Source of the DNA: Bernardetia sp. ABR2-2B
GTDB lineage: Bacteria; Bacteroidota; Bacteroidia; Cytophagales; Bernardetiaceae
Reading direction: 5' to 3'
Length of the DNA: 64,000 nt
Assembly (NCBI RefSeq): GCF_037126435.1
Contig: NZ_CP147020.1
Coordinates: forward strand, 4,787,001-4,851,000
Positions 44,791 through 56,400 of the stretch are shown piece by piece. The position numbers and the translations under genes were made by a program. The notes below the pieces were generated by a model. That model ran no database searches and was not told where the DNA came from. It saw nothing but the letters and a program-made list of their open reading frames with translations. The number at the start of each line of letters is the position of its first letter. Position 1 is the first letter of the stretch.

Positions 44791-45654
44791 TTATTCTGCA
44801 GCTGTTTCTATTTCTGCTTCTACTTTGGGAGTTGCAATATCTTCTTTACAGTTATCTAACATTGACTGGAACATTCCAATAATATCAGTCAGTTCATTTA
44901 AGAAGAAACGGTGTGGATGAATTTGGATAGTATCACCTTCTAAACGCAAGAAAAGCCACTGCTCTCCTGTTGTTACACAGCCATAAATTGTTGTAATATT
45001 ATTATCTTCACGCTCATTGAAAATATCTGCTGCAATCATTTGAGCGACACATTTTCCTAAACCTAAATCTAAGTTGTTTTTGTAGGCCTGAACAATTGAC
45101 ATAACTGGTGAAGAAATAGAATACGATTCTGCACCCATTGAAAGAATAATATCAGAAGGACCTGCCAAACCTTCACGAGGCTCTACATTAAAATATTCTC
45201 CTGAGTAAATTGTAAATGCACGGTCAGTACGCTTACGAAGCTCCAAAAGAACAGGCATTAAAATAAATTCTGTACGTGCTTTTTCTGTCTTGATTGGCAA
45301 GTCTGCTGTTATCTCCATTGTTTGTTTTAACCAATCACTTGGCTCAATTGGAGTAATGCCTTCGAATAAGTCTTTCTGTACTTCGTTAAGATTAAAACGT
45401 CTTTTTATACGGTCAAAACTGAACTTATTGTAGTTCATAAACTCTCTTTTGTTGTAGCGAGAATAGTTATTATTATGTCCTCCGTTATTGTAATTATTAT
45501 GTCCATTACCAGAACGCTCATTGTGATTAGAATTATGATTTGAGCCTTTATAACCTCCAGAATTATTAGAGGTGCGAGAATTAGAGTATGAGGACTTTTG
45601 ATGTGAATCTTCTTCTTGATTTCTTGAACGATTTGGGTACTTAGGTGTTTTCAT
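44791..45654 (-). CDS. PD-(D/E)XK-fold protein with lost catalytic residues and Asn/Gly/His-rich N-terminus
   Basis: A 287-residue soluble protein. Residues 1-~75 are low complexity (Asn, Gly, Ser, His; for example NHNSNHNERSGNGHNNYNNG). Residues ~95-270 follow a restriction-endonuclease-like family common in cyanobacteria: ARTEFILMPVLLELRKR (E129), GPSDIILS (D168), IVQAYKN (187-193), GLGKCVAQMIAA and TIYGCVTTGEQWLFLRLEG. In that family the third motif is normally VEAKN; here E is Q189 and K is Y191, so cleavage is unlikely unless K192 substitutes. Binding without cutting is inferred. It is a single leftward gene. Confidence 0.65.
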   Translation of the reverse strand: MKTPKYPNRSRNQEEDSHQKSSYSNSRTSNNSGGYKGSNHNSNHNERSGNGHNNYNNGGHNNNYSRYNKREFMNYNKFSFDRIKRRFNLNEVQKDLFEGITPIEPSDWLKQTMEITADLPIKTEKARTEFILMPVLLELRKRTDRAFTIYSGEYFNVEPREGLAGPSDIILSMGAESYSISSPVMSIVQAYKNNLDLGLGKCVAQMIAADIFNEREDNNITTIYGCVTTGEQWLFLRLEGDTIQIHPHRFFLNELTDIIGMFQSMLDNCKEDIATPKVEAEIETAAE

Positions 45655-45896
45655 TATTATTTGTTCGATATAAATACTATTACTATTAAAAGTAAACTAA
45701 ATTAATTAAAATTACTATATATAAAATTAAGCTGATTGCTTCTTCTTCTAACTACGTTTTATTCTTTGTATAGGATTGACAGACTTTCCTTATGTCTCAT
45801 TGATTTTCTTTTTTTTAAATAAAACCTTTTCAAAAATAGTGAAAAATTATATAAAAATAAAAAATATCCCTAATTCACTTAAAAAGAGAGTTTATT

Positions 45897-48179
45897 TTAT
45901 CCTCCTTTGTTCATATCTATTTCACTTTTGGTGTCTTTGAGAGGCTTTTCATTTAGTTTCTTAACGGCTGTTTCTAAAAGCTTTTTGGCATATTCTTGTT
46001 CTTGACTTCCTTTATATTTAGAAACGAAAATATTTAGCTTTTCTACATAAACAGCCAATGATTCTATGTATGAAGAACTCATAATTCGGAGTAGTTCTAT
46101 TTTTGCATTGTAACTATTTTGAGGGTATTCATTCTGAATTTTCTCTAATTTTTCAATTGCTTTTTCATAATTTTTGGCTGAATACAATTCATAACTTTCT
46201 TGATACAAAGTAGTAACAATGGTATCATTTGCAGCTGACTCTTCTAAATAATTGGGATCAGAAATAAGTTTTGCAAAAACAGATTCTGGATATTTTGATT
46301 GTAGTGTTTTTTCATAACTTGCTACATCGCACTTTTCTAATGATTTGTTTTCCAAGCACATCTTACGAAGCAAAAATAATGCTTCTGGAATATTTTTATT
46401 CTTTGGAAAATCTTTAATAAAGCGTTCAAAGGTAGCTCTTGCATTTTCATCTTCTTTGAGTTGATAATGATATACCTTACCTAATTCAAATAAAGCAATT
46501 TCGATTTCTTTCTCTAAAAGTGTAATTTCTTCTTTCGTCGCAGGAACTTCTTTTATTCTTTCCTCTACACCTGCCACAGTTGCATACAGATTTTCTTGGT
46601 CTGTCTTGCTATCTGCCATTGTTTCTGTTGGATTTGCAGTGTTATCAATGGCACTATTTACTTTATTACTTCTTCGCCAATTATCTTCTAACGGACGGTT
46701 TTTCCAAACTCTCACAAACGTATTTTTTCCTTGTCTGACAGCTTGTTCGTTATAAAAATACCAAGTTTGAGCTATATTTGAGTTATTAGCAAATGGATTT
46801 GTAGTTCCTTTATTAACTAAATTTCCATTTTTAGCTGCTTTTTCGGCTGCTGCTATCTCTCTATCAATTTGTGCTTTTTCTTCTGCAATTTGCTTTTCGA
46901 AATATTTCACTAGCTCGTCGTGCGACATTTGCGAAAGATTTATCTTTAAATCTGCTTTCTGTAAAACATCATATTGCTTAAAAAATTGATTTAAAATTTC
47001 TCCTCGTTCAGCAATTTGGTCATAGTTACGCATTTCTTCTGTACTTATAGCAAGTGCAGAATCATAATAGGAGTTTGCCTTTGCATACTCACTTTGAGCA
47101 TAATAAAGTTCACCCATTCTGACATAAGTATATGCCTTTTGTGCTGAATTTTCAGAAGGTTGATTTAGAGACTCTTGTAAAAGACTAATTGCTTCTTCTG
47201 TTTTGCCTCTTTTTTGAGCAAAACCTGCCATTTCATAATAAATTCGGTCTTTATACTCTTCATTTTTTTGATCTTTCAATAGCTTTTCAAAATATTTTTG
47301 AGCTTGTTTTATATCTTCTGCACTCGTACCAGCTACTTGTGAAGCATTTAATTGAGCATTAAAAACCATTTCATATTCTGGGTGAGCTTTTATACTTGCT
47401 TGATAATTTTGATATGATTTTCTATCAAACTTCTTTACATTTATCGTTTTGTCATCAATTCCTTGTTTGGCTTTATTTTGATAAATCTGACCTAAAATAA
47501 AGTGATAACGTGCTTTTTGAGTTTTATTTTTTACATAAGGCAAAGCAAGTTCTAAATAAGCTGCTGTTTTATCAAAATCAGTTATTGTTCTATAATAATG
47601 TGCTGAAACTAAATAAAAATCTCTGATATTTTCTTCTGAAAACTTGTCTCCTTCTTTCGAAATATAATCCATCGTGAAAGAAGCTTGGTCTAAATTTCCA
47701 CTCTCAATAAAGGAACGCATCAGCCAAATAAGTGAAGCATGACGAACATCTAATTCATTGCTGTTTCCATTCAAATACTTAAAAGAATTGATGGCATTTC
47801 TATAATCTACTTGATGCAAACGAGCCTTACCGATAAGCAAATAACTATCGTCTGTCCAATCACTCTCTGGGTGGCGTTGGATAGGAAGCGAAGCCTTTTC
47901 TACTACATAATCCAATTCGCCTTTGAAAGCTCCCATAGAAACGCTGTCTATTGTGGGCAAAACTGCCAAAACATTATTAAAGTCACTTTTTTGTTGAACA
48001 TAAGTATTCTTGTACACTTCATTAAAACGTTCATTTGCCAAAAAATAGGCATTGTAACGAGAAGCTGTATTTCTGTAAAACTGGCAAGAAGTCAAGCCAT
48101 TAAATAAAAAAAATACAGAAATGAGGAATAATATGTTCTTACTTGATATTATCTTTTTTTGAGGAGTTGCTAAATTCAT
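45897..48179 (-). CDS. TPR lipoprotein resembling PorW/SprE of the type IX secretion and gliding machinery
   Basis: A 760-residue protein with lipoprotein signal ending FLFNGLTSC. FYRNTASRYNAYFLANERFN follows, recalling the start of PorW/SprE. The rest is TPR repeats (SALIWLMRSFIESGNLDQAS-type units, KARYHFILGQIYQNKAKQGI, YTYVRMGELYYAQSEYAKAN, ATFERFIKDFPKNKNIPEAL), with a Glu/Lys-rich coiled segment at ~430-460. PorW/SprE links the type IX core to the Por/Spr machinery; the secreted proteins at 21091 and 50471 need such a system. The assignment to PorW/SprE is by architecture and start motif, not by a decisive residue. Confidence 0.7.
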   Translation of the reverse strand: MNLATPQKKIISSKNILFLISVFFLFNGLTSCQFYRNTASRYNAYFLANERFNEVYKNTYVQQKSDFNNVLAVLPTIDSVSMGAFKGELDYVVEKASLPIQRHPESDWTDDSYLLIGKARLHQVDYRNAINSFKYLNGNSNELDVRHASLIWLMRSFIESGNLDQASFTMDYISKEGDKFSEENIRDFYLVSAHYYRTITDFDKTAAYLELALPYVKNKTQKARYHFILGQIYQNKAKQGIDDKTINVKKFDRKSYQNYQASIKAHPEYEMVFNAQLNASQVAGTSAEDIKQAQKYFEKLLKDQKNEEYKDRIYYEMAGFAQKRGKTEEAISLLQESLNQPSENSAQKAYTYVRMGELYYAQSEYAKANSYYDSALAISTEEMRNYDQIAERGEILNQFFKQYDVLQKADLKINLSQMSHDELVKYFEKQIAEEKAQIDREIAAAEKAAKNGNLVNKGTTNPFANNSNIAQTWYFYNEQAVRQGKNTFVRVWKNRPLEDNWRRSNKVNSAIDNTANPTETMADSKTDQENLYATVAGVEERIKEVPATKEEITLLEKEIEIALFELGKVYHYQLKEDENARATFERFIKDFPKNKNIPEALFLLRKMCLENKSLEKCDVASYEKTLQSKYPESVFAKLISDPNYLEESAANDTIVTTLYQESYELYSAKNYEKAIEKLEKIQNEYPQNSYNAKIELLRIMSSSYIESLAVYVEKLNIFVSKYKGSQEQEYAKKLLETAVKKLNEKPLKDTKSEIDMNKGG

Positions 48180-48271
48180 CTATTACTTTAATTATAATTA
48201 CAATTATTTTCTATCAAAATTTGTGTATAGTTTATTTCATTCAATTATTTTTATCCAAATAGAATTTTAAA

Positions 48272-48355
48272 ATTTGTAGGTTAAAGGTTTGCCTTTAACC
48301 TACAAATACAGATATATTTAAACCTATAAGATTTTTGAAAACCTTATAGGTTTGA
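48272..48355. repeat. Two adjacent hairpins downstream of a leftward gene pair
   Basis: ATTTGTAGGTTAAAGG/CCTTTAACCTACAAAT and AAACCTATAAG/CTTATAGGTTT. The second matches the hairpin at 28654. Both are outside coding sequence and may terminate transcription. Confidence 0.55.
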
Positions 48356-48364
48356 AAACTCAAT

Positions 48365-50053
48365 TTATTTCTTAGCCTTCTTTTTTTTCTCTTTTTTTGC
48401 TTGTCCGTTGGTAGCTTTTTTAGGCTCTAACTCTAAGAATGGATATTCATAGCTTGTTGGAGCATTGAAAGTTTCTTTGATAGTACGAGGACTTACCCAA
48501 CGCAACAAATTCAAATAAGAACCTGCTTTATCATTTGTTCCTGATGCTCTTGCACCACCAAATGGCTGCTGCCCAACGACTGCACCTGTTGGTTTATCAT
48601 TGATGTAGAAATTACCTGCTGCATTTTTGAGCTTTTTGGTAGCTAATTCTACGGCTGTACGGTCGTGTGCAAAGATAGAGCCTGTAAGTGCATACGGAGA
48701 AGTTTTGTCTGTAAGCGTAAGAATATCCTCAAAATCATTATCTGGATAAACATAAATCGTCAAGACAGGACCAAAGATTTCTTCACACATCGTAACATAT
48801 TTTGGGTCTTCTACCTTCAAAACAGTTGGTTCAATGAAATAACCCTCTGATTTGTCATGCTTTCCACCTGCAATTACTTTGACATTTTTGTCTTTTTTGG
48901 CTTTATCAATGTAGTTTGCAATCTTATCAAAAGATTTTTCATCAATAACAGCATTTACAAAGTTTCCATATACTTCTGGCGAACCTACCTTAATATCAGA
49001 AAGCATATCTGTCATTCTTTCTTTTACTTCCTTCCAAATAGCTTGAGGAATGTAAGCTCTTGAAGCAGCCGAACATTTTTGCCCTTGGAACTCAAATGCA
49101 CCACGAACAAGCGCAGTAGCTACCTGACCAGCATTAGCTGTATGATGAGCCACTACAAAATCTTTCCCTCCTGTTTCGCCTACAATTCTTGGATAACTTA
49201 CGTATTTATTGATGTTTTTTCCAATTTCTTTCCAAATCGTTTGGAATACGCCTGTACTTCCTGTAAAGTGAATACCTGCAAAATCTTTATGATTGAAAAT
49301 AACGTCGCCTGTTTCAGGACCGTCTGTAAAGATAAGATTAATAACTCCGTCTGGCATTCCTGCTTTTTCGAAGACTTCCATAATTACGTGTGCCGAATAA
49401 ATTTGAGTAAATGCTGGTTTCCAAACTATAACATTTCCCATAAGCGCAGCAGATGCTGGAAGGTTACCTGCAATGGCTGTAAAGTTGAACGGAGTAAGCG
49501 CAAAAACAAATCCTTCTAATGGACGATATTCTAATTTATTCCAAATTCCGTCAGCAGAAACAGGCTGTTTTTCATAAATCTCTTGCATAAAATAGGCATT
49601 AAAACGCAAGAAATCTATAAACTCACAGGCTGCATCAATTTCTGCTTGATAAGCATTTTTAGATTGACCCAAAACAGTTGCTGCATTGATTTTAGCACGA
49701 TATTCTCCAGCAATAAGGTCGGCTGCTTTCAAGAAAATAGTAGCACGATTCGTCCAAGGTAACTCTTCCCAAGCTTCTTTTGCTGCCAATGCTGCACGAA
49801 TTGCTTGTTCTACGTGTCCTTTGTCTCCATAATGAAAATGACCTAATGTGTGTTTGTGGTCATGAGGAGGAGAAAGGCGCATTTTTTCTTCTGTGCGTAC
49901 TTTTTGCCCACCAATTGTCATTGGAATATCCAATTCTTGGCTACGCAATTCTTTTATTGCTTTTTTGAGGGCTTCACGCTCTGGAGAACCTGCACGATAT
50001 TCTAAAACGGGTTCATTGATAGGAAAAGGGATTGAAAAAATGGCATTTTGCAT
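48365..50053 (-). CDS. pruA: L-glutamate gamma-semialdehyde (1-pyrroline-5-carboxylate) dehydrogenase
   Basis: A 562-residue NAD-dependent enzyme completing proline degradation to glutamate. ALDH features: IGGQKVRTEEK near the N-terminus, FALTPFNFTAIAGNLPASAA, GETGGKDFVVAHH (catalytic Glu), FEFQGQKCSAASRAY (catalytic Cys) and PFGGARASGTNDKAG. The C-terminus has a Lys-rich tail (ATNGQAKKEKKKKAKK) not typical of the family. The frame is open 21 codons further upstream, but MQNAIFSIPFPINEP at 50053 is the family start. No proline dehydrogenase is fused or adjacent. Confidence 0.93.
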   Translation of the reverse strand: MQNAIFSIPFPINEPVLEYRAGSPEREALKKAIKELRSQELDIPMTIGGQKVRTEEKMRLSPPHDHKHTLGHFHYGDKGHVEQAIRAALAAKEAWEELPWTNRATIFLKAADLIAGEYRAKINAATVLGQSKNAYQAEIDAACEFIDFLRFNAYFMQEIYEKQPVSADGIWNKLEYRPLEGFVFALTPFNFTAIAGNLPASAALMGNVIVWKPAFTQIYSAHVIMEVFEKAGMPDGVINLIFTDGPETGDVIFNHKDFAGIHFTGSTGVFQTIWKEIGKNINKYVSYPRIVGETGGKDFVVAHHTANAGQVATALVRGAFEFQGQKCSAASRAYIPQAIWKEVKERMTDMLSDIKVGSPEVYGNFVNAVIDEKSFDKIANYIDKAKKDKNVKVIAGGKHDKSEGYFIEPTVLKVEDPKYVTMCEEIFGPVLTIYVYPDNDFEDILTLTDKTSPYALTGSIFAHDRTAVELATKKLKNAAGNFYINDKPTGAVVGQQPFGGARASGTNDKAGSYLNLLRWVSPRTIKETFNAPTSYEYPFLELEPKKATNGQAKKEKKKKAKK

Positions 50054-50470
50054 ATTAAAATGTGCTTTATGTTGTTGTGTGGAATAATTTAAAAATATGA
50101 TAAAGCAAAAATACAAAATGGATTTGAGAATTGGTAATTTTGATTTTTTTGATAGTTCAGAAGTGAGAAAATCAAAACTTATTGATATGTTCTAGTTTTT
50201 TCTTAAAAAAATCAAAAACTTAATAGAAACCACTCTCGTAATAACAAAGTACATTCCAAGAGGTTTTTCAATAAAAAATGTCTTTTTGTATCTTTGTCTC
50301 ACAAAAACAATTACATCACAGTCAGAATCAACATAAAATCAACACTTTACCATTCTATTGAATGCTATTTTCTGCGTATAATTTCTTAGTTTTATATACT
50401 TTAGCTACAAACCTAAGGCTATTCCATTTGACAAATACATACAAAATAATAACAATTGCCATTATATACT
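50054..50470. other. Divergent intergenic region
   Basis: 417 nt between the leftward pruA and the rightward giant gene. It holds a TATCTTTG at 50289-50296 matching the -7 box for rightward transcription; no properly spaced TTG is visible, so it is a candidate only. Small open frames here look accidental. Confidence 0.4.
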
Positions 50471-53400
50471 ATGAGTTTACCTATACTTACCTCTTTAAGA
50501 AAAACATACTTTCTTTCCTGCCTTGTTTTATTGTTTTCGTTATTTATAAATTCTATTTCTGCCCAAAATGAATGGCAATACGTAGGAGTGCCACAGTTTG
50601 CTATTGGTGGAACTGAACCTAATATAGAATTTCGTCCTTCTTTTAATGAACCTTATGTAGCTCATCAAGGAGGAAGCAGTAATGAAGCTAATGTATCAAA
50701 ATACACATCAGCAAGTATTTGGGAAAAAGTAGGCGCACCCAACTTTTCAGGAAACTCTTCCTCTAAACATAGTATAGCTTTTAACTCTGCTGGTGATCCT
50801 TATGTAGTTTATCACCTAACAAGTCTAAGTATCGTAGTGAAACGCTTCACTGGTAGTGCTTGGCTTGATGTAGATGCTGAAGTTTCTTCTGGTAATTTGT
50901 CCTCTCCTAGTATAGCTATTGATCCTGCCACTGGCATACCTTATGTTTCATACATTGATAATGATACGGATGAGTTGCATGTAAGAAGATATAATGGTAC
51001 AACTTGGGTACAAGTCGGTTCTACGACTAATGATGCTCGTTCTTCTAGCATAGCTTTTGGTAGCAGTCCAAACGAACCATACGTAGCTTATATAGATAAT
51101 ACGACAAATACGATAAATGTTAAATCATTTGATGGAAGTAGTTGGATTACTGTGGGTGCTCCTGACTTTTCAAATAGAATATCTATTGGAGATGTAAAAC
51201 TAGCTTTCAATAGTAATAGAGATGAGTTTTATGTTACCTATACAGATTTTGATGCAAGTAACAGAATAAGTGTCATGAACTTTGATGGAAGTAGCTGGAA
51301 TTTTGTTGGTGCTGCTGGGACTGGAGGGACAAATGGGGAAAGTCAAGGTGATATAGATTTTGACCTTTCTAATGGAAATCCCTACATAGCACTAAAAAGC
51401 CCAAGCAACCAACTGAAAGTGAGGTTTTTTGATGGTAGTACGTGGGAAGAAGTGGGTAATGCTACATTACCTTCTGTGAATATTGATGCGCCAAGTATAG
51501 CACTCCATCCCTTTACAAATCAACCTTATGTAGCTTTCAGAGAAGGAGTAATGCTAAGTGTGATGCGTTTTGCTCCTGTATATTATTCTAATGGAGGAGG
51601 TACATGGAATACTCCTACTACATGGTCTCATAACCCTTGTGGAGGAACACAATCTCCTGCTTCCAATTTTCCAACAGGAGATGATAAAGTAGTAATTTGT
51701 GATGGAGATATTGTGAATAGTAATACACCAAATAGTTGTGGAACACTTATCATAGAAGATGGAGAGTGCAACACTACTAGTGACAACTTTACTGTAAATG
51801 GAAATATTACAATAAACAATGCGGGTACTTTCAGACACAATGCTAATTTTCAGCGAATCACATTTAAAGGTTCAATAGTAAATAGTGGTACTTTCACTAC
51901 AGGAGGAACAGGAACATTTCAATTTACTTTTAGAGGAAATATAATCAATAATGGGAATTTTGACTTGCAGAGTTCTTCGCAATCTACTTTTGATACTAAT
52001 CCAGTTGTAATAACTAATAATAATGCAGATATGATTTTTTCGGCAGGAGCTACAAGTGGCTCTTGTAATATCAACTCAAACGTAACAATTACGAATGGTT
52101 TGTCAACAGGTTCGGTTAGGTTATTTGGCAACTCAGGATTAAATATTGCTTCTACTGCTACACTAACAAATAACTATACAAACGGAGAGTTGTGGACAAG
52201 TACCATAAACGGAGTAACAGGAGCTACTTTAGAAAACAATGGAGTAATAAATTATCGTTCTTCACAAACTCCTACGGTTACAAATTTTAATAATAATGTC
52301 GGTTCTACTTTCATATATTCGATAAGTAGTGCTGGAGCAGGAAATGCAAATGTTAGAGCAGGCACATATCATCATATTGAATTTGGCTCATCTGCTGGTA
52401 GCCATCTATTAGGAGACATTGTAGTCAACGGTAATCTTTCTTTTTCTGGTACTACAAGAGTATTGCATTCCAATACTCACAATATAGATATAAAAGGTAA
52501 TTGGAACACACTTAATTTAAATAATTTCAATTCTAGCACAGGAGGAACAGTAACTTTTAGTGGAACTACTCCACAAGCCATAACAGGAGCAACTGACTTC
52601 CATAATTTAGTTATTAATAACACTTTTTTTTTCGACCCTACTGTAACGCTACAGCCAAATTCTCCTGTTGGAGTTAGTAATGACCTTACACTCACAAATG
52701 GTCGGTTAGTTTTGGGGAATAATAACCTATCATACCCAGCAACAGGAAGCATCACTAGAACCAATGGTTGGGTAGAAACAAATAGTACAACAGGTTTTTT
52801 TGTTTTAACCACAAACACAGCACCTTTTACTTTTCCAGTTGGAAGTGCAACTGATTATCAACCACTAGAAATTACTATCTCAGTAAATGGCTCTAGAGTT
52901 CGCTTTGGTACATCTACTATTGCAGTACCAAATAGTGGTATAGGTTCTTGGTTTGTGAGAAATGAAAATCAAGCCTCAGAGATTACACTTATAGACCCAA
53001 AACCTACAGCTAACATTGATGGAACTTCTCAAATTCGCAGATATAACGGAAGTGCTTGGGATGTTTTGGCTACGACATTCTCCACACCTAATTATTCTAC
53101 TACCTCTCCTTTCAATTTTTCAACAGGAGTTATAGAAGAGTTTTCTGTTTTTACGCAACCTTCAGATCCCTTCATCACTACTTGGGTAGCCACAGGAGGA
53201 ACAATTACTATTCCTACAACTGGAACAGGATATAATTATGATATTACTTGGACAAATCTCACAAATGCAGGTGTAAATGAAGGCACTATTACTGCAAGGA
53301 CAGGTAATTATACAATTACAGGGTTAGAAGATGGAAGTACCTACCAAATAGATATTACAGGCGATTTTCCTCATATTTACTTTAATGATACAGGAGACAA

Positions 53401-56400
53401 AGCCAAACTACTTACTATCGAACAATGGGGGGATATAGAGTGGACAAGTATGGAAAGTGCTTTTTATGGGTGTATAAATTTAGAAGTCAATGCAACAGAT
53501 GTTCCTCGCTTAACTAATGTTACTAATTTTTCAAGAATGTTTAGAGGGGCAGAAAATATGATATTACCTTCAGATATTAATGCTTGGGATACGCAAAATG
53601 GCACAACATTTTTTGGAATGTTTTTTAATTGTAAAAAATTTAATTCAGATTTATCTAATTGGAATGTAAGCAGTGGAGCTAATTTTACAAATGTTTTCTC
53701 TGGTGCAATTATTTTTGACCAAAACTTAGGGAATTGGGTTATGAGTAGTGCAACTAACGTAAGTGGTATGCTAGACAATACAGCACTTTCAGTTAATAAT
53801 TATGATGCGACTCTTACAGGATGGTCTTCGCAAACTTTAATTTCTGGAAGAACATTAGGTGCAGTAGGGCTTAACTATTGTAATGCAGTAGTAGAAAGAA
53901 ATATACTTATTAATCCTGCTACTAACAACTGGACTATTACTGGAGATGCTCTAGCTTCTCCTACCTGTTTACCTTCACAACCCATCGGCAACCGAGGTAT
54001 GTATTTTGATGGAGTGAATGATTATGTGGATATGGGAGATGTTCTCAACACTACTTTTGCAGGAGATTTTACCCTTGAGGCTTGGGTAAAGCAAAGTACA
54101 CTAAAGGATAATGTTGTTTTAGCAAAGTGGAGAACGGGTATTGCTAGTGTTTTCAATTTTTCAATCAATTCCGCAGGAAGATTGAGAATACAAAATAATG
54201 TTGGGTCAAATGTTTCTAGTTCTGTGCAGTTAACTGAAATAAATAGATGGTATCATGTAGCAGTTTCTTCAGATAATGCTTCAAACCTCGTTACTTTATA
54301 CGTTAATGGAGTAGTTGTGGGAAGTGGAACACTATCTTTTAATACAGTTTCATCTCAATCTTTATTAGTTGGAACCCGTCTTGATAATACTTCTAGTCCT
54401 GAAAGTGTATTTCATGGACAAATAGACGAAGTAAAAGTATTTTCGGAGGTTCTTGATGAAGGACAAATACAAGCTACAATGGGTAGTTCTGCTACAAATA
54501 CTACTGGTTTAGTAGGTTATTGGGATTTTGAAGATGGAGAGAGTCAAATAGTAGAAGATGTAACTATAAATACAAACGATGGTCAGCTAGGCTCAACAGC
54601 AGTAGGAGATGTGAATGACCCCCTTTGGGCATTACGAGTAAAAAACACCAATGATAGTGGTACAGAAAGCTTTAGGGAAGTAATTACACAAGCTAATGGA
54701 CTGGTTGGAAAAAATCACATTGATTTTAGTATTCCAAATTCTGCTCCTCATACTATTACACTATCTTCTAATCTTGATGATATAAGCGAAAGTGTATTCA
54801 TAGATGGAACTTCACAAGAAGGTTTTACCCCTTACTCTTCTACTGGAATGGTTCAGATAAATGGTGGAGCTACAGCAACAAGATTAACAAGATTTACAGC
54901 AGGTAATGATTCTGAAATTTATGGACTTTGGATAAAGGACTTTATCAGCAATGGTCTGATGATAAATGGGGCAAATAACACAAGAATTGGAGGAATAAAC
55001 AAAGCTAATGTCATTGGAGGTATAGATGATGGAAGTATAAACGGAACAGCCATAGAAGTTTCATCTGGTAGTAATACTGTTATAATGGGAAATAGATTAG
55101 GAACAAACCCTGAAGGAACAGCAAGTGATGCAAATACAGGACATGGTATAAATATTCAAACTCCATCTACAAATGTCGTTATAGGGGGGCAACGTGGAGC
55201 TACTATTGGAGACCAAGGAGAGGGTAATTTGATTTCTGGAAATGAAAGAAGTGGAATCATTCTTTTTAATAATGGACATACAATACAAGGTAATATAATA
55301 GGATTAGATATAAATCAAAATAATCTTATACCAAATGTGCAAAATGGAATTAGTACTTTATGTAGCACCTGTACTACAGCTTCTCCTCTCAATATTATTG
55401 GTGGAGATTTAACAACCAATGAAGGAAATATCATAGGAGGAAACAATGTAGGAATAGAGATTGGCTCTCCAAATACTACTGTCCTTGGAAACTTAATTGG
55501 TTTAAACCAAAATGATATAGCAAAGCCGAATACATTTAATGGGATACAAATCAATAATTATTTTTCCTCTGTTAATCCTAGTGGAATTGCTATAGGTAGC
55601 ACAACTATCGCAGAAAGAAATGTCATCTCAGGTAATGGAGGAATGGGAATACGAGTAACAGGCGCAGAAAATTCTCAAATTTTTGGAAATTACGTAGGAA
55701 CAAATATAGCAGGTATAACAGCAGTTCCAAATACTGGGATAGGTGTTTCTATAGAAAGGGCAAACAATACTCTAGGTGGTGCTACTCCTGCACACGGAAA
55801 TATTATTTCTGGTAATGGAGGTAACGGAGTGGAAGTATCACAAGCTGCAGCCACAGGCAATACCGTCCAAAATAATAAAATAGGTGTAAATGTTATTGGC
55901 AATGCACTAGGAAATACAGGTACAGGACTTCTATTCCAATTTGGAAATATCAACACTGCAATAAATAATGAGATTGCACATAATGGAAGCTTTGGAGTAC
56001 GAGTAGGCTCGTGTGCTGATATTGATATAATAGAAAATCAGATTTATTGTAACTCAGGAGATGGAATAGACTTATTTTTTGGAACTGGTAACAACAACCA
56101 AGCAGCTCCAGTAATCACTGCTGCTGATGTAACTACTGATATAGTAAGTGGTACAGGACTAAACGGTAATGTAATTCATCTATACCGAAATCCAGATCCT
56201 TCTACATGTGGCTCTAGTCCTACCCCTCAAGAGTATTTGGGAACAACTATTGTTGTTAGTGGAGTTTGGTCAATTACCTCATCATTTACATTATTAGCAG
56301 GAGACAGATTAGTAGCTACTCAAACTGATAGTGCAGATGGCACTTCTCCTTTTTCTACAGAATTTATAATTACAGAGATTACACTAGGCACAATCACACC

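Noticed and set aside
50362-50571. Small hydrophobic frame overlapping the start of the giant gene
   Set aside because: It overlaps the signal-peptide coding region in another frame and has no independent support.
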